From: Skeletonema tropicum
Lineage: Eukaryota; Bacillariophyta; Thalassiosirophyceae; Thalassiosirales; Thalassiosiraceae
DNA: 64,000 nucleotides
NCBI GenBank assembly: GCA_037178625.1
Contig: JAWZXG010000048.1
Coordinates: forward strand, 1-64,000
Direction of reading: 5' to 3'
Part shown: piece by piece, positions 32,548 through 42,600 of the stretch
How the letters are laid out: each line of letters begins with the position of its first letter
How positions within the stretch are numbered: position 1 is the first letter of the stretch
Position numbers and translations under genes: made by a program
The notes under the pieces: generated by a model
Seen by the model: only the letters and a program-made list of their open reading frames with translations
What the model was told of the DNA's origin: nothing
Database searches by the model: none

Positions 32548-34787
32548 TCAAGACAAATTTATTTTCCATGCAAGTTGTGAATATTGCATTGGAAAAGAAC
32601 TTCTCTCCAGGGATGATATACCTGAACTGACCAAGCTGTCGCAAATGGTGTGGCAAACAGGACTGTCTAAGGAGTGTTTCTGTAAGTCCATTATGTTGCC
32701 AAGTGTCACTAACACGATTATGTCATCAAGTTCCTGTGATTTATGTTTCGGAATGAAACGAAGCTTCGTCTCGCGATGACCGTCTACCAAATTTTGTTCA
32801 GCGACCATACTTTGCTTCTTGATCTCCTTCAGAGGTATGCCTTTGTGTCGGACTTGCTTGACACATAGGACTTTTTGAAGCCAGGTTGTCACAAAGAATA
32901 TTATATGTTTTAACGATATATTCGGAGCTGGAAGTAACATTGGGAAAAGACCAAAAATGTCAGCGATGAAGTGAAGTATCGGACCTCAAAATATTTTTGT
33001 CGTGAGGACAAATTTATTTTCAGAATCGTACACCGTACCAGTGACACTCGTACAAGTATAATAACTCACCTTGTCTAGCAATGGACGATGTTGTATCTTT
33101 TACAGGTGTCACAACTGGAACTGGAATGACCTTTTCCGACAGCTCTCCCAACATAGATCCAATAGTTCCAGACGCTTTTGTGTTCTGTGGAATTTCTCCA
33201 ACTCCAACTGGCCGAGCTGCATTGCCATTATTGCTACGAAATACACCAGCATCGTCTGCTTCCAAGGGGGCGTTATCAACATTACCAACACCCATATTGG
33301 TGCCATCATTATCACGTTCTCCTGACAGTCTAGCAACCGAAGTAGCATTACGACACGGATAATCCTTCACGGTAGAACCAGAAGACTCATGAAACAGGCG
33401 GTCGAGACAGCTGCGCGGAAGTCTACTGGTAGACAGAGAATCATATAAATGATCGCGAATGGTTTGGCGGCCCACAAGACTGTGATCTTCTGAGCAGCGG
33501 CGATATGCGCGAACAGTAGCAGGTTGTTCCCCAGCATGATACAGCAACGCCGGAAGATTAGTTGGGTCAACTGCTGACTCCTCACCAGAAGGAGTAGACG
33601 CTGGTATGTCCGTTTCAGACGGATGATGAGTATTCACTGGAGTTGCGGCACTACCATTGCTCTCTTTAGGGCACTGCTGTTCGATGTCATAATTTTTTGA
33701 TGATTGCTTTAACTTTAACAAAGAACTCGCCTGCTCGACATCGTCATAATCATTATTATTATCGCATGATCTCCATGATTTGCATGATGCATCAAATGCT
33801 TCTGCCTGCTCAAAGTTAGTGCATCTAACATGAGCGGGAGAGATGCAATCGCCTTGCTTTGTCTGCAGAAGAGGTATATCATGCTCGTTCTTGTTGTTGT
33901 CGACAACATCTTTTTTGTTGCCCGCTGTCACACCGCCATTGCTGAAGTAAATGAAAATAGGGATAAGTAAGGATAAGTGATTAGTTTTTGACATGACGAC
34001 ATTCATATGGGAGAAACAATACCAGTTCAAGTTCAAAATAAATTTGCATACATCACAATTTTATTTTTGGCATGAACTCTATGGAAGGTTAATACCACAC
34101 AGCAAAAAGCGACTTAAATGTAGATGAATGAGCGATCCTTTCTATGTTGTTCGTACGATCAATCTACGTAATGTTTTACGCAGTGTTAAGCGTTTCGCTT
34201 ATACATGAAATTCTGAATCACATAAGACGCTTCTTCCAATTTCAGCTCATCTTAACAATACACTTTCGGACTTACCCATTAGACAATACGCTGGAACACT
34301 CTGGAGCAGCCAACGACTGCAAGTTATGACTGTTATTTACACAACGGCCATAATTCATTATTCCAGCTTTGCTTTCTGCATCCGATTTGTAGAACTGAGC
34401 CGAGCTTGAACCGTTACAGGTAACGTTGCGATTGGAAATGACATTGTAAGCGATAGATAATTGTTCCTGTCTGGTGCGATATAGATCCATTACGCATCCT
34501 AGCTCAGACAATACATGTTTTAGTTCACGCATATTGCAAGAGGAAAGAACAAGCCTCAGAAGAGTATGTGGATCAGTAGAGTGTTCGAAGCATGGATTGC
34601 GCGATGATTGTAATTCTACTATTTCGCGGAAGATATGATCGCCTACACGCACTTTCGGCCATTGGACGTTGTAAATTATTTGACGAATAGACAGAAATGA
34701 GCATCTAACACCCTTCCGAGCGCTCTTGCTGTTCACGTCGGAAGAGGATGGTTGCTGTTGCTGCGCTTTCTCTCTTGAAGTGTGCAT
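32548..34787 (-). CDS. Intact three-exon gene of G3, 587-aa protein of unknown function
   Basis: Exons 34787-34276, 33941-33070 and 32927-32548 (512, 872 and 380 nt) join in phase to 587 residues. Introns are 334 and 142 nt with GTAAGT and GTGAGT donors and TTCAG and TTCCAG acceptors. I see no known domain. Residues 1-170 start with a Q/S-rich basic tail (EKAQQQQPSSSDVNSKSARK), the middle is low-complexity, N-, S- and D-rich, and the last ~125 residues are ordered and basic (KQVRHKGIPLKEIKK). There is no signal peptide or membrane segment. Being the only long gene of G, it is the best candidate for an element-encoded DNA-binding or mobilisation protein, but this rests on position only. Confidence 0.7.
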
Positions 34788-34838
34788 ATTTTATACGGTC
34801 AATTTTGTTCGTGGTTTGGTTATGCCGGTCCGTAATGG

Positions 34839-35117
34839 TCACATATTTAAGATATTGATTTGCGTGCGAGGAATGTCATACGCAAGCCACTCATTATTAT
34901 TTATGCACTCTTCTAATTGCATGTGGTGTTCCGTAGCATGATAGTCGATGAGTGGCTGCGCGGAAAAGTCACGGATGGCGACATGTTCTTCCTGCCAGCA
35001 GAGAAGCTGACACGTTGAAGTTAGGAGAGGAACAAGTGACGTCATATATTTGAGAATATGTAAAACGCGATCGATATAAAGTACTGTCAAACGCGATCGG
35101 TAACTCGGTTTTTGCAT
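34839..35117 (-). CDS. 92-aa ORF upstream of the main G3 gene
   Basis: The G3 counterpart of 9849-10127, with one T to I change at residue 15. It ends 51 bp before the start of the 587-aa gene, in the same frame. Probably an upstream ORF or unspliced 5' exon. Confidence 0.35.
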   Translation of the reverse strand: MQKPSYRSRLTVLYIDRVLHILKYMTSLVPLLTSTCQLLCWQEEHVAIRDFSAQPLIDYHATEHHMQLEECINNNEWLAYDIPRTQINILNM

Positions 35118-36277
35118 GATCGATGATCGTGCAGAAAAAGAGAAAAAGATGCCACCACAATGGCCTACAATGGCACCCCTAGTATGGCCGCCTATCTCAG
35201 TCCATGAGTATATTTCATAAGGTATCGATGGCCCATCCCTTAAACGACATTATGGCGATTTTTTCGCAGCAGTGTGGCGTTTCGGCTGCTGTAGGGGTGG
35301 AGATAATATCATTGCAATCCACTTCATTGAGATTTGAAATGAAAACAACCACCTTCCCTGCACCCATCGAAGATGATAAACATCTATAGGCACTACCCCT
35401 CCGCTACCCATCGCCGATGGTAATATGAAGTGAGATTCTGGTTGCTCGGAATGACCATTAAAGCCCCCCCACACCTCCAAAATACCAAGGACACAAGATG
35501 TGCACAAAATTGCATAAATAATTTGACACTCTAACACAACAATAAGCCTGTAGACGGCGGATCGAGCGGCTCTAAAGACCGCAACTCATCAACATTATTA
35601 TATATAAGAAGTGTCGGCTATTTATTGTCCATAATATTGCAATAGGCTGGATAAAAATAGCAACATCATAGACAGAAATGACATTTATGTAGCATGTATT
35701 AGTCATTTATTTATGCGGTGTAGACAGTTGTAATAATAAAACCCTGCGGCTGAATAGTTGCAAAGGGTGTTGTCTGCGATATAGTTCACTGGATATTACT
35801 ATTGGTAGGGTTTGTGCAACGTGGTGGCTATGAGAGTAGCGGCTATCATGTTAGATACTGACTGTCGAACGAAAAAACATGCATGCATGCAGTTGCGCTC
35901 CAGGTTGCTCGGACAGCGCGCTGCACTTTTTTGTTAGCTGCTATCAAAATCTTATGCATCTACGATGCAATTTTGCTTGGAACGGCTCTAAGTAAGTAAG
36001 TGAGTATGTACTATAAAACGTTTCTGTTATAAGAATGTTATTAAACAAGCATTGCAGAGCAACTTTATAGACGGATACATTGCAAAAAAAAATCCAACAC
36101 GAAATCCACAGAATAATTTTGACATCATGACACATTTATGTTACAAAAACAAGCATTGCAGAGCAAATTTATAGACGGGTACATTGCAAAAAAAAAACAG
36201 GCCCCGAGGGCCCGCGCCGCACTACACACCACACACAACATGCAGTCACAAATCGCCGCGCGCACCATTTCATTCAA

Positions 36278-37374
36278 TAGTACGTAGTTAATTGTTACTC
36301 CTATGTAATAGTTCAAAGTGGACAGCAATCACTCTGTGATATTGCTTGCTGGACCTGGCTGTGGCACGTGTATTATTGCTCTAGAATAGGATGGATATCT
36401 ACGAGTACTTGAATTTACTTTACTTTGACTTCTAAGTACTCCCCCTCCATGCATGCATTCATTTCTATTCATTTCCCACTTGGGAAGTTTGGCAATCTCC
36501 GCTGCCGAGGGGCCAGTGGAACGGACAGCCTTGGCTTCAGTAACGGCATCATTGAAAGACTTTACACTTCTGAAAATGCAGCCAATGATGCATGACGAGT
36601 GAATATACGAATCATGATTCAGTCATGACCATGGCGCATAAACTAACAAAGTCACCAGAACTGCCAAGAGGAATTACTTGCAAACTCAACCAGGATGACC
36701 AATCACCTAGGCCTCTCCTTGATGCTGCTGCCCAATTTCAATTGTTATTTTGGAAAATATGAATCCCAATTTGTTGCCCACTAGATAACTAGCCATAATG
36801 ACTTGGCACTTCCTTCTGCGGTAAGAAGATCAAAGATAAACTAGTCACAGCATTTATTGAATGTCCCAAAACGCTTCCTTGAGTTCATTGGCGCTTCCAC
36901 ATAATGCAGATCTTTCCATCCTTACTATACAGCCCGTCACGTAAATCGATGCTTGGGATGGCAGTTACGTTATGAGTTATGAGGCAAGACGATGATAAAA
37001 TTGCAGTGTTGATGAGGATGACGGATGTAATGTGTATTTGCCCCGCCCGCCTGGTTCTGGTTGAATCTCCAGCCCTCCTCCTCCATTGTTGATTCATTCC
37101 ATCAGCACTCTGTTTTTGAGAGTCATTGCTATCAGCGGCAGAATGAATGTCCACCGTCCACCCTCAGTTGCCTCTCTTATGAGACAATGATACAACGTTG
37201 TGTGATGCTACATCGCTCGGTGCTCGGTGCCTATGGTACCTGTGCTGCTGTGTTTCCATATTCCCGTTTCTGCCCAAACTTGTCCCGTTTCTGCCCAAAC
37301 TTGTCCCGTTTCTGCCCAAACTTGTCCCAGGTTGATATCTCATGCACGCTCATGATGATTTAATAGGTTGAAGA
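36278..37374 (+). repeat. Array unit u0, partial
   Basis: Matches the last ~1.3 kb of the 2.83-kb unit, starting at TAGTACGTAGTTAATTG. About 197 bp present in other units (41756-41952 of u1) are missing at 36738, with short AATT homology at the break. Three copies of the 21-bp repeat lie at 37266-37328. The unit abuts G3 on the left and M0 on the right. Confidence 0.88.
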
Positions 37375-37910
37375 GAGAGAGGCTACGCTGCACACGCGTA
37401 TTTCGAACACACCACTGCACACACCACTCAAATTGTAAGTGGTGACGTGGCACATCTGCCTCACGTCCTTGCTTCCGACTTCCTGGCTGGCGCCGGCGCT
37501 CCCAACCCAAACCGCCAGTGATTTAATCCAACACATAACAACAAAACCATGATATCTCCTACAGCCATGACGCCATCCAACTTCATACGAAAATTATTTC
37601 ATGCTACTACCATATCATCATTGATCCTATCAGCACACCGTCTCCTTACGAGTAAAAAATCCAGGTAAATATTCAGTGTTTATTATTTTATCTGCTCTAC
37701 ACAAAAAATGTTGTTACTTACTGAATAATTTCCGAAAAACAACTCCGCACACAGGCCTAATACTCTTATCCCGATCTCCTCCTTTGGCGTTTTCTAATGA
37801 ATTATTATCAGCGTCAATTTATCATTGTGCTGTCAGGCGTTATTGATAACAGGGCAAAAGATGAGGTTCTCTGAAGAAATTATTGATATTATTTAAGATT
37901 TCCGGGGGCG

Positions 37911-38183
37911 ATGGATAGTGGACAGTATTCAGGAGGAAAGGGTGGCAGTCTTGGGGGCAAGCTATTCCATGGCTTAATCCTGTTTGACTGCTTTTCATTC
38001 TGTATTGAGTGGCTTCCTCTAACTTCGTATCATCTCGGCTGCTCCTCATGCTCATCACATTCTCAAGAATTACTGACCAACGTTACTGATTGGGAATCAA
38101 TTACATCGAAGGGGTCGTTGCTGCCCCCTTCGACTTGCTGGAAATCTGGAGAAATTATCTCTTTTCTACGCAACAATAGATAG
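37911..38183 (+). CDS. Unknown 90-aa ORF of M0
   Basis: The frame MDSGQYSGGKGGSLGGKLFH runs 90 codons and is identical in M1 (54800-55072). It may be part of a captured host gene or a MULE exon. No domain is recognised. Confidence 0.3.
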   Translation: MDSGQYSGGKGGSLGGKLFHGLILFDCFSFCIEWLPLTSYHLGCSSCSSHSQELLTNVTDWESITSKGSLLPPSTCWKSGEIISFLRNNR

Positions 38184-38333
38184 CCACCGTACAACGGCGA
38201 TGTTCGTCATGGTCAAGCAATGGACGGGGAAGACGCAGATCGACGTCTAATGATTGACGGAGAGAAGATTTGAATTGAAGCCTCCCATTGTGATGTCTGG
38301 CACTACTTTTCCGATTGGAAGGGGAGAAGCCAA

Positions 38334-38711
38334 ATGAATATGGTCGAAGCAATATTTCTTTTCATTTCTACTCAAAATCAATTACTTCTTAGTTGGTCTG
38401 CGCACTTGCCCTTTTCCTGGGACTTCGCCCAAGGAATGTCTTCGTCGACATATTCAAAGTTACCCTATCCTTTCGCGACGGATCCAATCCCCTCCTCTGG
38501 CATAGGACGAGGAGAAGGGGCTAAGGCCTTTGACAAGTTGGAGGGAGATTTGATGTGTCTCTTATATTTACATCGTTGGACGGAGATGCAGAAGCAACAA
38601 CTGCGGTGGGAGTCTGCCGGCACTATTGATCGATTTCATCTGAAGATGGGAGAGAGGAAGTTTCCCATTCACGAGGACGTCGTGTTTTTCAGTTGCAGAA
38701 ATAGAAAGTGA
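38334..38711 (+). CDS. Unknown 125-aa ORF of M0, first copy
   Basis: Starts MNMVEAIFLFISTQNQLLLS and contains KLPYPFATDPIPSSGIGRGE and a charged C-terminal half. A second identical copy (39093-39470) comes from the 759-bp tandem duplication, and a third is in M1 (55223-55600). The identity of all three gives no information on selection. No family is recognised. Confidence 0.35.
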   Translation: MNMVEAIFLFISTQNQLLLSWSAHLPFSWDFAQGMSSSTYSKLPYPFATDPIPSSGIGRGEGAKAFDKLEGDLMCLLYLHRWTEMQKQQLRWESAGTIDRFHLKMGERKFPIHEDVVFFSCRNRK

Positions 38712-39092
38712 CCTTATAAAAGTGAGTACAAACTTAGTACATAAGTTGATGACATCTCTGAATGCAATCAGTCTCACATCTAACTAACTTTTCTCGGCTG
38801 CTCCTCATGCTCATCACATTCTCAAGAATTACTGACCAACGTTACTGATTGGGAATCAATTACATCGAAGGGGTCGTTGCTGCCCCCTTCGACTTGCTGG
38901 AAATCTGGAGAAATTATCTCTTTTCTACGCAACAATAGATAGCCACCGTACAACGGCGATGTTCGTCATGGTCAAGCAATGGACGGGGAAGACGCAGATC
39001 GACGTCTAATGATTGACGGAGAGAAGATTTGAATTGAAGCCTCCCATTGTGATGTCTGGCACTACTTTTCCGATTGGAAGGGGAGAAGCCAA

Positions 39093-39470
39093 ATGAATAT
39101 GGTCGAAGCAATATTTCTTTTCATTTCTACTCAAAATCAATTACTTCTTAGTTGGTCTGCGCACTTGCCCTTTTCCTGGGACTTCGCCCAAGGAATGTCT
39201 TCGTCGACATATTCAAAGTTACCCTATCCTTTCGCGACGGATCCAATCCCCTCCTCTGGCATAGGACGAGGAGAAGGGGCTAAGGCCTTTGACAAGTTGG
39301 AGGGAGATTTGATGTGTCTCTTATATTTACATCGTTGGACGGAGATGCAGAAGCAACAACTGCGGTGGGAGTCTGCCGGCACTATTGATCGATTTCATCT
39401 GAAGATGGGAGAGAGGAAGTTTCCCATTCACGAGGACGTCGTGTTTTTCAGTTGCAGAAATAGAAAGTGA
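39093..39470 (+). CDS. Unknown 125-aa ORF of M0, second copy
   Basis: Exact duplicate of the preceding frame, produced by the tandem duplication within M0. Confidence 0.33.
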   Translation: MNMVEAIFLFISTQNQLLLSWSAHLPFSWDFAQGMSSSTYSKLPYPFATDPIPSSGIGRGEGAKAFDKLEGDLMCLLYLHRWTEMQKQQLRWESAGTIDRFHLKMGERKFPIHEDVVFFSCRNRK

Positions 39471-39625
39471 CCTTATAAAAGTGAGTACAAACTTAGTACA
39501 TAAGTTGATGGCATCTCTGAATGCAATCAGTCTCACATCTAACTAACTTTTCTCGGCTGCTCCTCATGCTCATCACATTCTCAAGAATTACTGACCAACG
39601 TTACTGATTGGGAATCAATTACATC

Positions 39626-39758
39626 ATGGTACCTGTGCTGCTGTGTTTCCATATTCCCGTTTCTGCCCAAACTTGTCCCGTTTCTGCCCAAACTTGTCCC
39701 GTTTCTGCCCAAACTTGTCCCAGGTTGATATCTCATGCACGCTCATGATGATTTAATA
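39626..39758 (+). repeat. 133-bp fragment of array unit next to M0
   Basis: Corresponds to the last 133 bp of a unit (from ATGGTACCTGTGCTGC), including three copies of the 21-bp repeat. It sits where the missing right half of M0 should be, so it marks a deletion or recombination between M0 and the array. Confidence 0.85.
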
Positions 39759-39897
39759 GGTTGAAGATCCAAGCGACGCATTCTTTCGCAGTCCATGGCA
39801 GGTAGTCGCTCGATTTATTGGCCTGTAGAAGTAATTGGGCGTCATAATAGTACTGGAAATCACGTGTGGTGTGGGTGGCACGTCGGCAGGGTGTGAC

Positions 39898-41300
39898 ATG
39901 CCGCCGAGACCTAGCGACAAAAGGAGCTTGTATGGCAGGATGGCAGGAGATAATATATCTACAATGGTTGATGGACACTATATCTTTGATTTGCCTCTCT
40001 ACAGTAATCTAGCATTCAGCTTAACGGTTGAAAGGGCGAAATATTTGGAGACGGAGCGTGTAGATGCTAATTCGGTTGCACAGTCCATCGTCAAAAGTGT
40101 CGAAAACTACGACTCCGCCAATAGGTAGGCTTGCTGAATTCAACTTGAACCGAGTTGCTGTTGCAAGAGGTGGGGAGCACAATCAGGCCCGTTATGATGA
40201 GGGAACTTGGGATTCATACTTCCAAGCCCCCGATTTCGACTGGAATATCATCAAGCAGACTGAGCGTCAGTGTATGCTCGTGTTCTGTGACCTATTCTCT
40301 ACCGGCTATGCCCATTCTGCTCACTTGCCGTCTTCTATCTATTTGGTGGTCTCCGCCGTGACAATGTTAGTGCTCTCAAAGCGCCCTACATCTTCCCCCA
40401 CTTGAGAAATATGAAAAATGAAAGTGTTGCAACTAGAATGACAAAAATTCTCCGCAATAATATTGAGCACGAGCTCCGTCGGAAAACGTTGTTCACGTCA
40501 CGATCGATGAGAAAGGGCAGCATGACCGAGTTCCGGTTACACCGCCCGAGATCTATCTTACGAGGAGGAACTTGCTCGCAGTGGGCATACAATTCTACCC
40601 GCCAACACCTTTGGAGAAGACAATGCTTCTATGGGCATCAGAAGAGCATCCCACCAAGAAGCAGAAGGCCACGGCAAGTACCCCTCCAGAATCAGAGACA
40701 GCCAATGCAGGTACCACCTAACAATCAGCCTACAATACCGTTGTGGCTAATGCCATCAAATCTACAGGGAACAATAAGACTGGTGGTGTTACTGTCCTGA
40801 CTGAGTTGGAGAGGTTTGTGGAAGTTGGCACCATTAGTAAAAAACAAAAGGATTTTCTTAGTGCCGGCAGTGTGGGGCTTGTTTCAAAGTCCATCCTCAA
40901 TGATATATGAAGAATGATTTGATTATTGGACTCCCTGATTATAATTCCCTGGGGTCTGAAGGGGCTAGGTATTGCAGGGGAGTGACTGCTACTGCCATGG
41001 TCATCACTGCCGAGCAGTGGAAGGAGTTGTGCAATTTGGAGCCGACCGATCTCGATAATGATATCAATCGCAGGTTGTCGACCTTGAAGTGCAAGCACAG
41101 CTTCATCAAAGCGACAAAAGAAGCAAGGCAACATCAAGTATTCACAGTCTTGCCGAGAGAATTCAAAAGTTATGAAGAAACGGAAAGACGATGGTATGAG
41201 TGATTTAGAGACTAAGAACAAAATTCTTCGTGAGATTGGAATTCAAAGTGGACAGCAATCACTCCGTGATGTATTTTCTCGGAGAAGTTCTAGTACGTAG
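39898..41300 (+). pseudogene. Frameshifted gene carried by every array unit (u1 copy)
   Basis: From ATG 39898 (MPPRPSDKRSLYGRMAG) protein-like sequence can be followed through at least four frame changes. It runs to 40128 (ENYDSANR stop), continues in another frame from 40131 (RLAEFNLNRVAVARGG, DWNIIKQTERQCMLVF), returns near 40360 (RDNVSALKAPYIFPHLRNMK), shifts again near 40530 (VTPPEIYLTRRNLLAVG) with a stop at 40719, then 40907-41203 (MKNDLIIGLPDYNSLGSEGA) and a last piece 41172-41300 (MKKRKDDGMSDLETKNK). I do not recognise the family. The same breaks recur in all units. Confidence 0.6.
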
Positions 41301-42479
41301 TTAATTGTTACTCCTATGTAATAGTTCAAAGTGGACAGCAATCACTCTGTGATATTGCTTGCTGGACCTGGCTGTGGCACGTGTATTATTGCTCTAGTAA
41401 TAGGATGGATATCTACGAGTACTTGAATTTACTTTACTTTGACTTCTAAGTACTCCCCCTCCATGCATGCATTCATTTCTATTCATTTCCCACTTGGGAA
41501 GTTTGGCAATCTCCGCTGCCGAGGGGCCAGTGGAACGGACAGCCTTGGCTTCAGTAACGGCATCATTGAAAGACTTCACACTTCTGAAAATGCAGCCAAT
41601 GATGCATGACGAGTGAATATACGAATCATGATTCAGTCATGACCATGGCGCATAAACTAACAAAGTCACCAGAACTGCCAAGAGGAATTACTTGCAAACT
41701 CAACCAGGATGACCAATCACCTAGGCCTCTCCTTGATGCTGCTGCCCAATTTCGATAGCTACATTTCCATCCTCTGCACCCACTACACCACTTCCAACGA
41801 CACAAACTGAAAGTAACACTGGTTGATCGCATCCACGATAATCCAAGCGCTTGCAGTCGCCACCTTCCACCTTCCGTATCGAGTCGGATTCTACTGGTAA
41901 TCCTGCAGAACAACGGTATTGTCATGTCGAGAGAGTCCCAATGCAAGTTGACCAATTGTTATTTTGGAAAATATGAATCCCAATTTGTTGCCCACTAGAT
42001 AACTAGCCATAATGACTTGGCACTTCCTTCTGCGGTAAGAAGATCAAAGATAAACTAGTCACAGCATTTATTGAATGTCCCAAAACGCTTCCTTGAGTTC
42101 ATTGGCGCTTCCACATAATGCAGATCTTTCCATCCTTACTATACAGCCCGTCACGTAAATCGATGCTTGGGATGGCAGTTACGTTATGAGTTATGAGGCA
42201 AGACGATGATAAAATTGCAGTGTTGATGAGGATGACGGATGTAATGTGTATTTGCCCCGCCCGCCTGGTTCTGGTTGAATCTCCAGCCCTCCTCCTCCAT
42301 TGTTGATTCATTCCATCAGCACTCTGTTTTTGAGAGTCATTGCTATCAGCGGCAGAATGAATGTCCACCGTCCACCCTCAGTTGCCTCTCTTATGAGACA
42401 ATGATACAACGTTGTGTGATGCTACATCGCTCGGTGCTCGGTGCCTATGGTACCTGTGCTGCTGTGTTTCCATATTCCC

Positions 42480-42563
42480 GTTTCTGCCCAAACTTGTCCC
42501 GTTTCTGCCCAAACTTGTCCCGTTTCTGCCCAAACTTGTCCCGTTTCTGCCCAAACTTGTCCC
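42480..42563 (+). repeat. 21-bp tandem repeat in the array units (u1 copy)
   Basis: Four perfect copies of a 21-bp motif (CGTTTCTGCCCAAACTTGTC plus one C). Copy number is 3, 4, 3, 3, 3 and 4 in u0 to u5, which accounts for most length variation between units. Being a multiple of three, it would encode RFCPNLS repeats, but there is no gene context for this. Confidence 0.85.
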
Positions 42564-42600
42564 AGGTTGATATCTCATGCACGCTCATGATGATTTAATA

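Larger units (their letters stand above)
32109..36269 (-). mobile_element. Element G3, complete reference copy (4,161 bp)
   Basis: Left end CGGCCCTCGGGGCCCCGGG, right end GCGCGCACCATT. TCAT flanks both sides (32105-32108, 36270-36273), though the right TCAT could be the start of another Z copy. The inverted GC-rich motif lies at 36200-36213, 56 bp inside the right end. Iterons CATTGCAGAGCAA are at 36050 and 36154, each ending in a run of A. All E and H insertion sites are empty. It carries the intact 587-aa gene and the small module. Between 35120 and 36269 there is no convincing gene. Confidence 0.9.
37375..39625 (+). mobile_element. Mutator-like element M0, right-truncated, with internal duplication
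   Basis: Begins GAGAGAGGCTACGCTGCACA after GGTTGAAGA, as in the complete M1, and matches M1 through about 38790. It then jumps back: 38035-38793 is repeated as 38794-39552 (759-bp tandem duplication), followed by a third partial copy ending at 39625, where it is joined to array DNA. The right inverted repeat and the zinc-knuckle ORF are missing. Confidence 0.85.
39759..42600 (+). repeat. Array unit u1 (2,842 bp), reference
   Basis: First complete unit of a head-to-tail array, taken from GGTTGAAGATCC to the next occurrence. It holds a decayed gene (next entry), about 1.1 kb of apparently non-coding DNA, and four copies of a 21-bp repeat at 42480-42563. Units differ from one another by a handful of bases, by 21-bp copy number, and by one A in a homopolymer. 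Confidence 0.92.

Noticed and set aside
41626..42368. Minus-strand frames of 109 and 89 codons in the array units
   Set aside because: Repeated in every unit only because the units are near-identical; composition is Trp/Arg/Ser-skewed and there are no splice or start signals that favour them.
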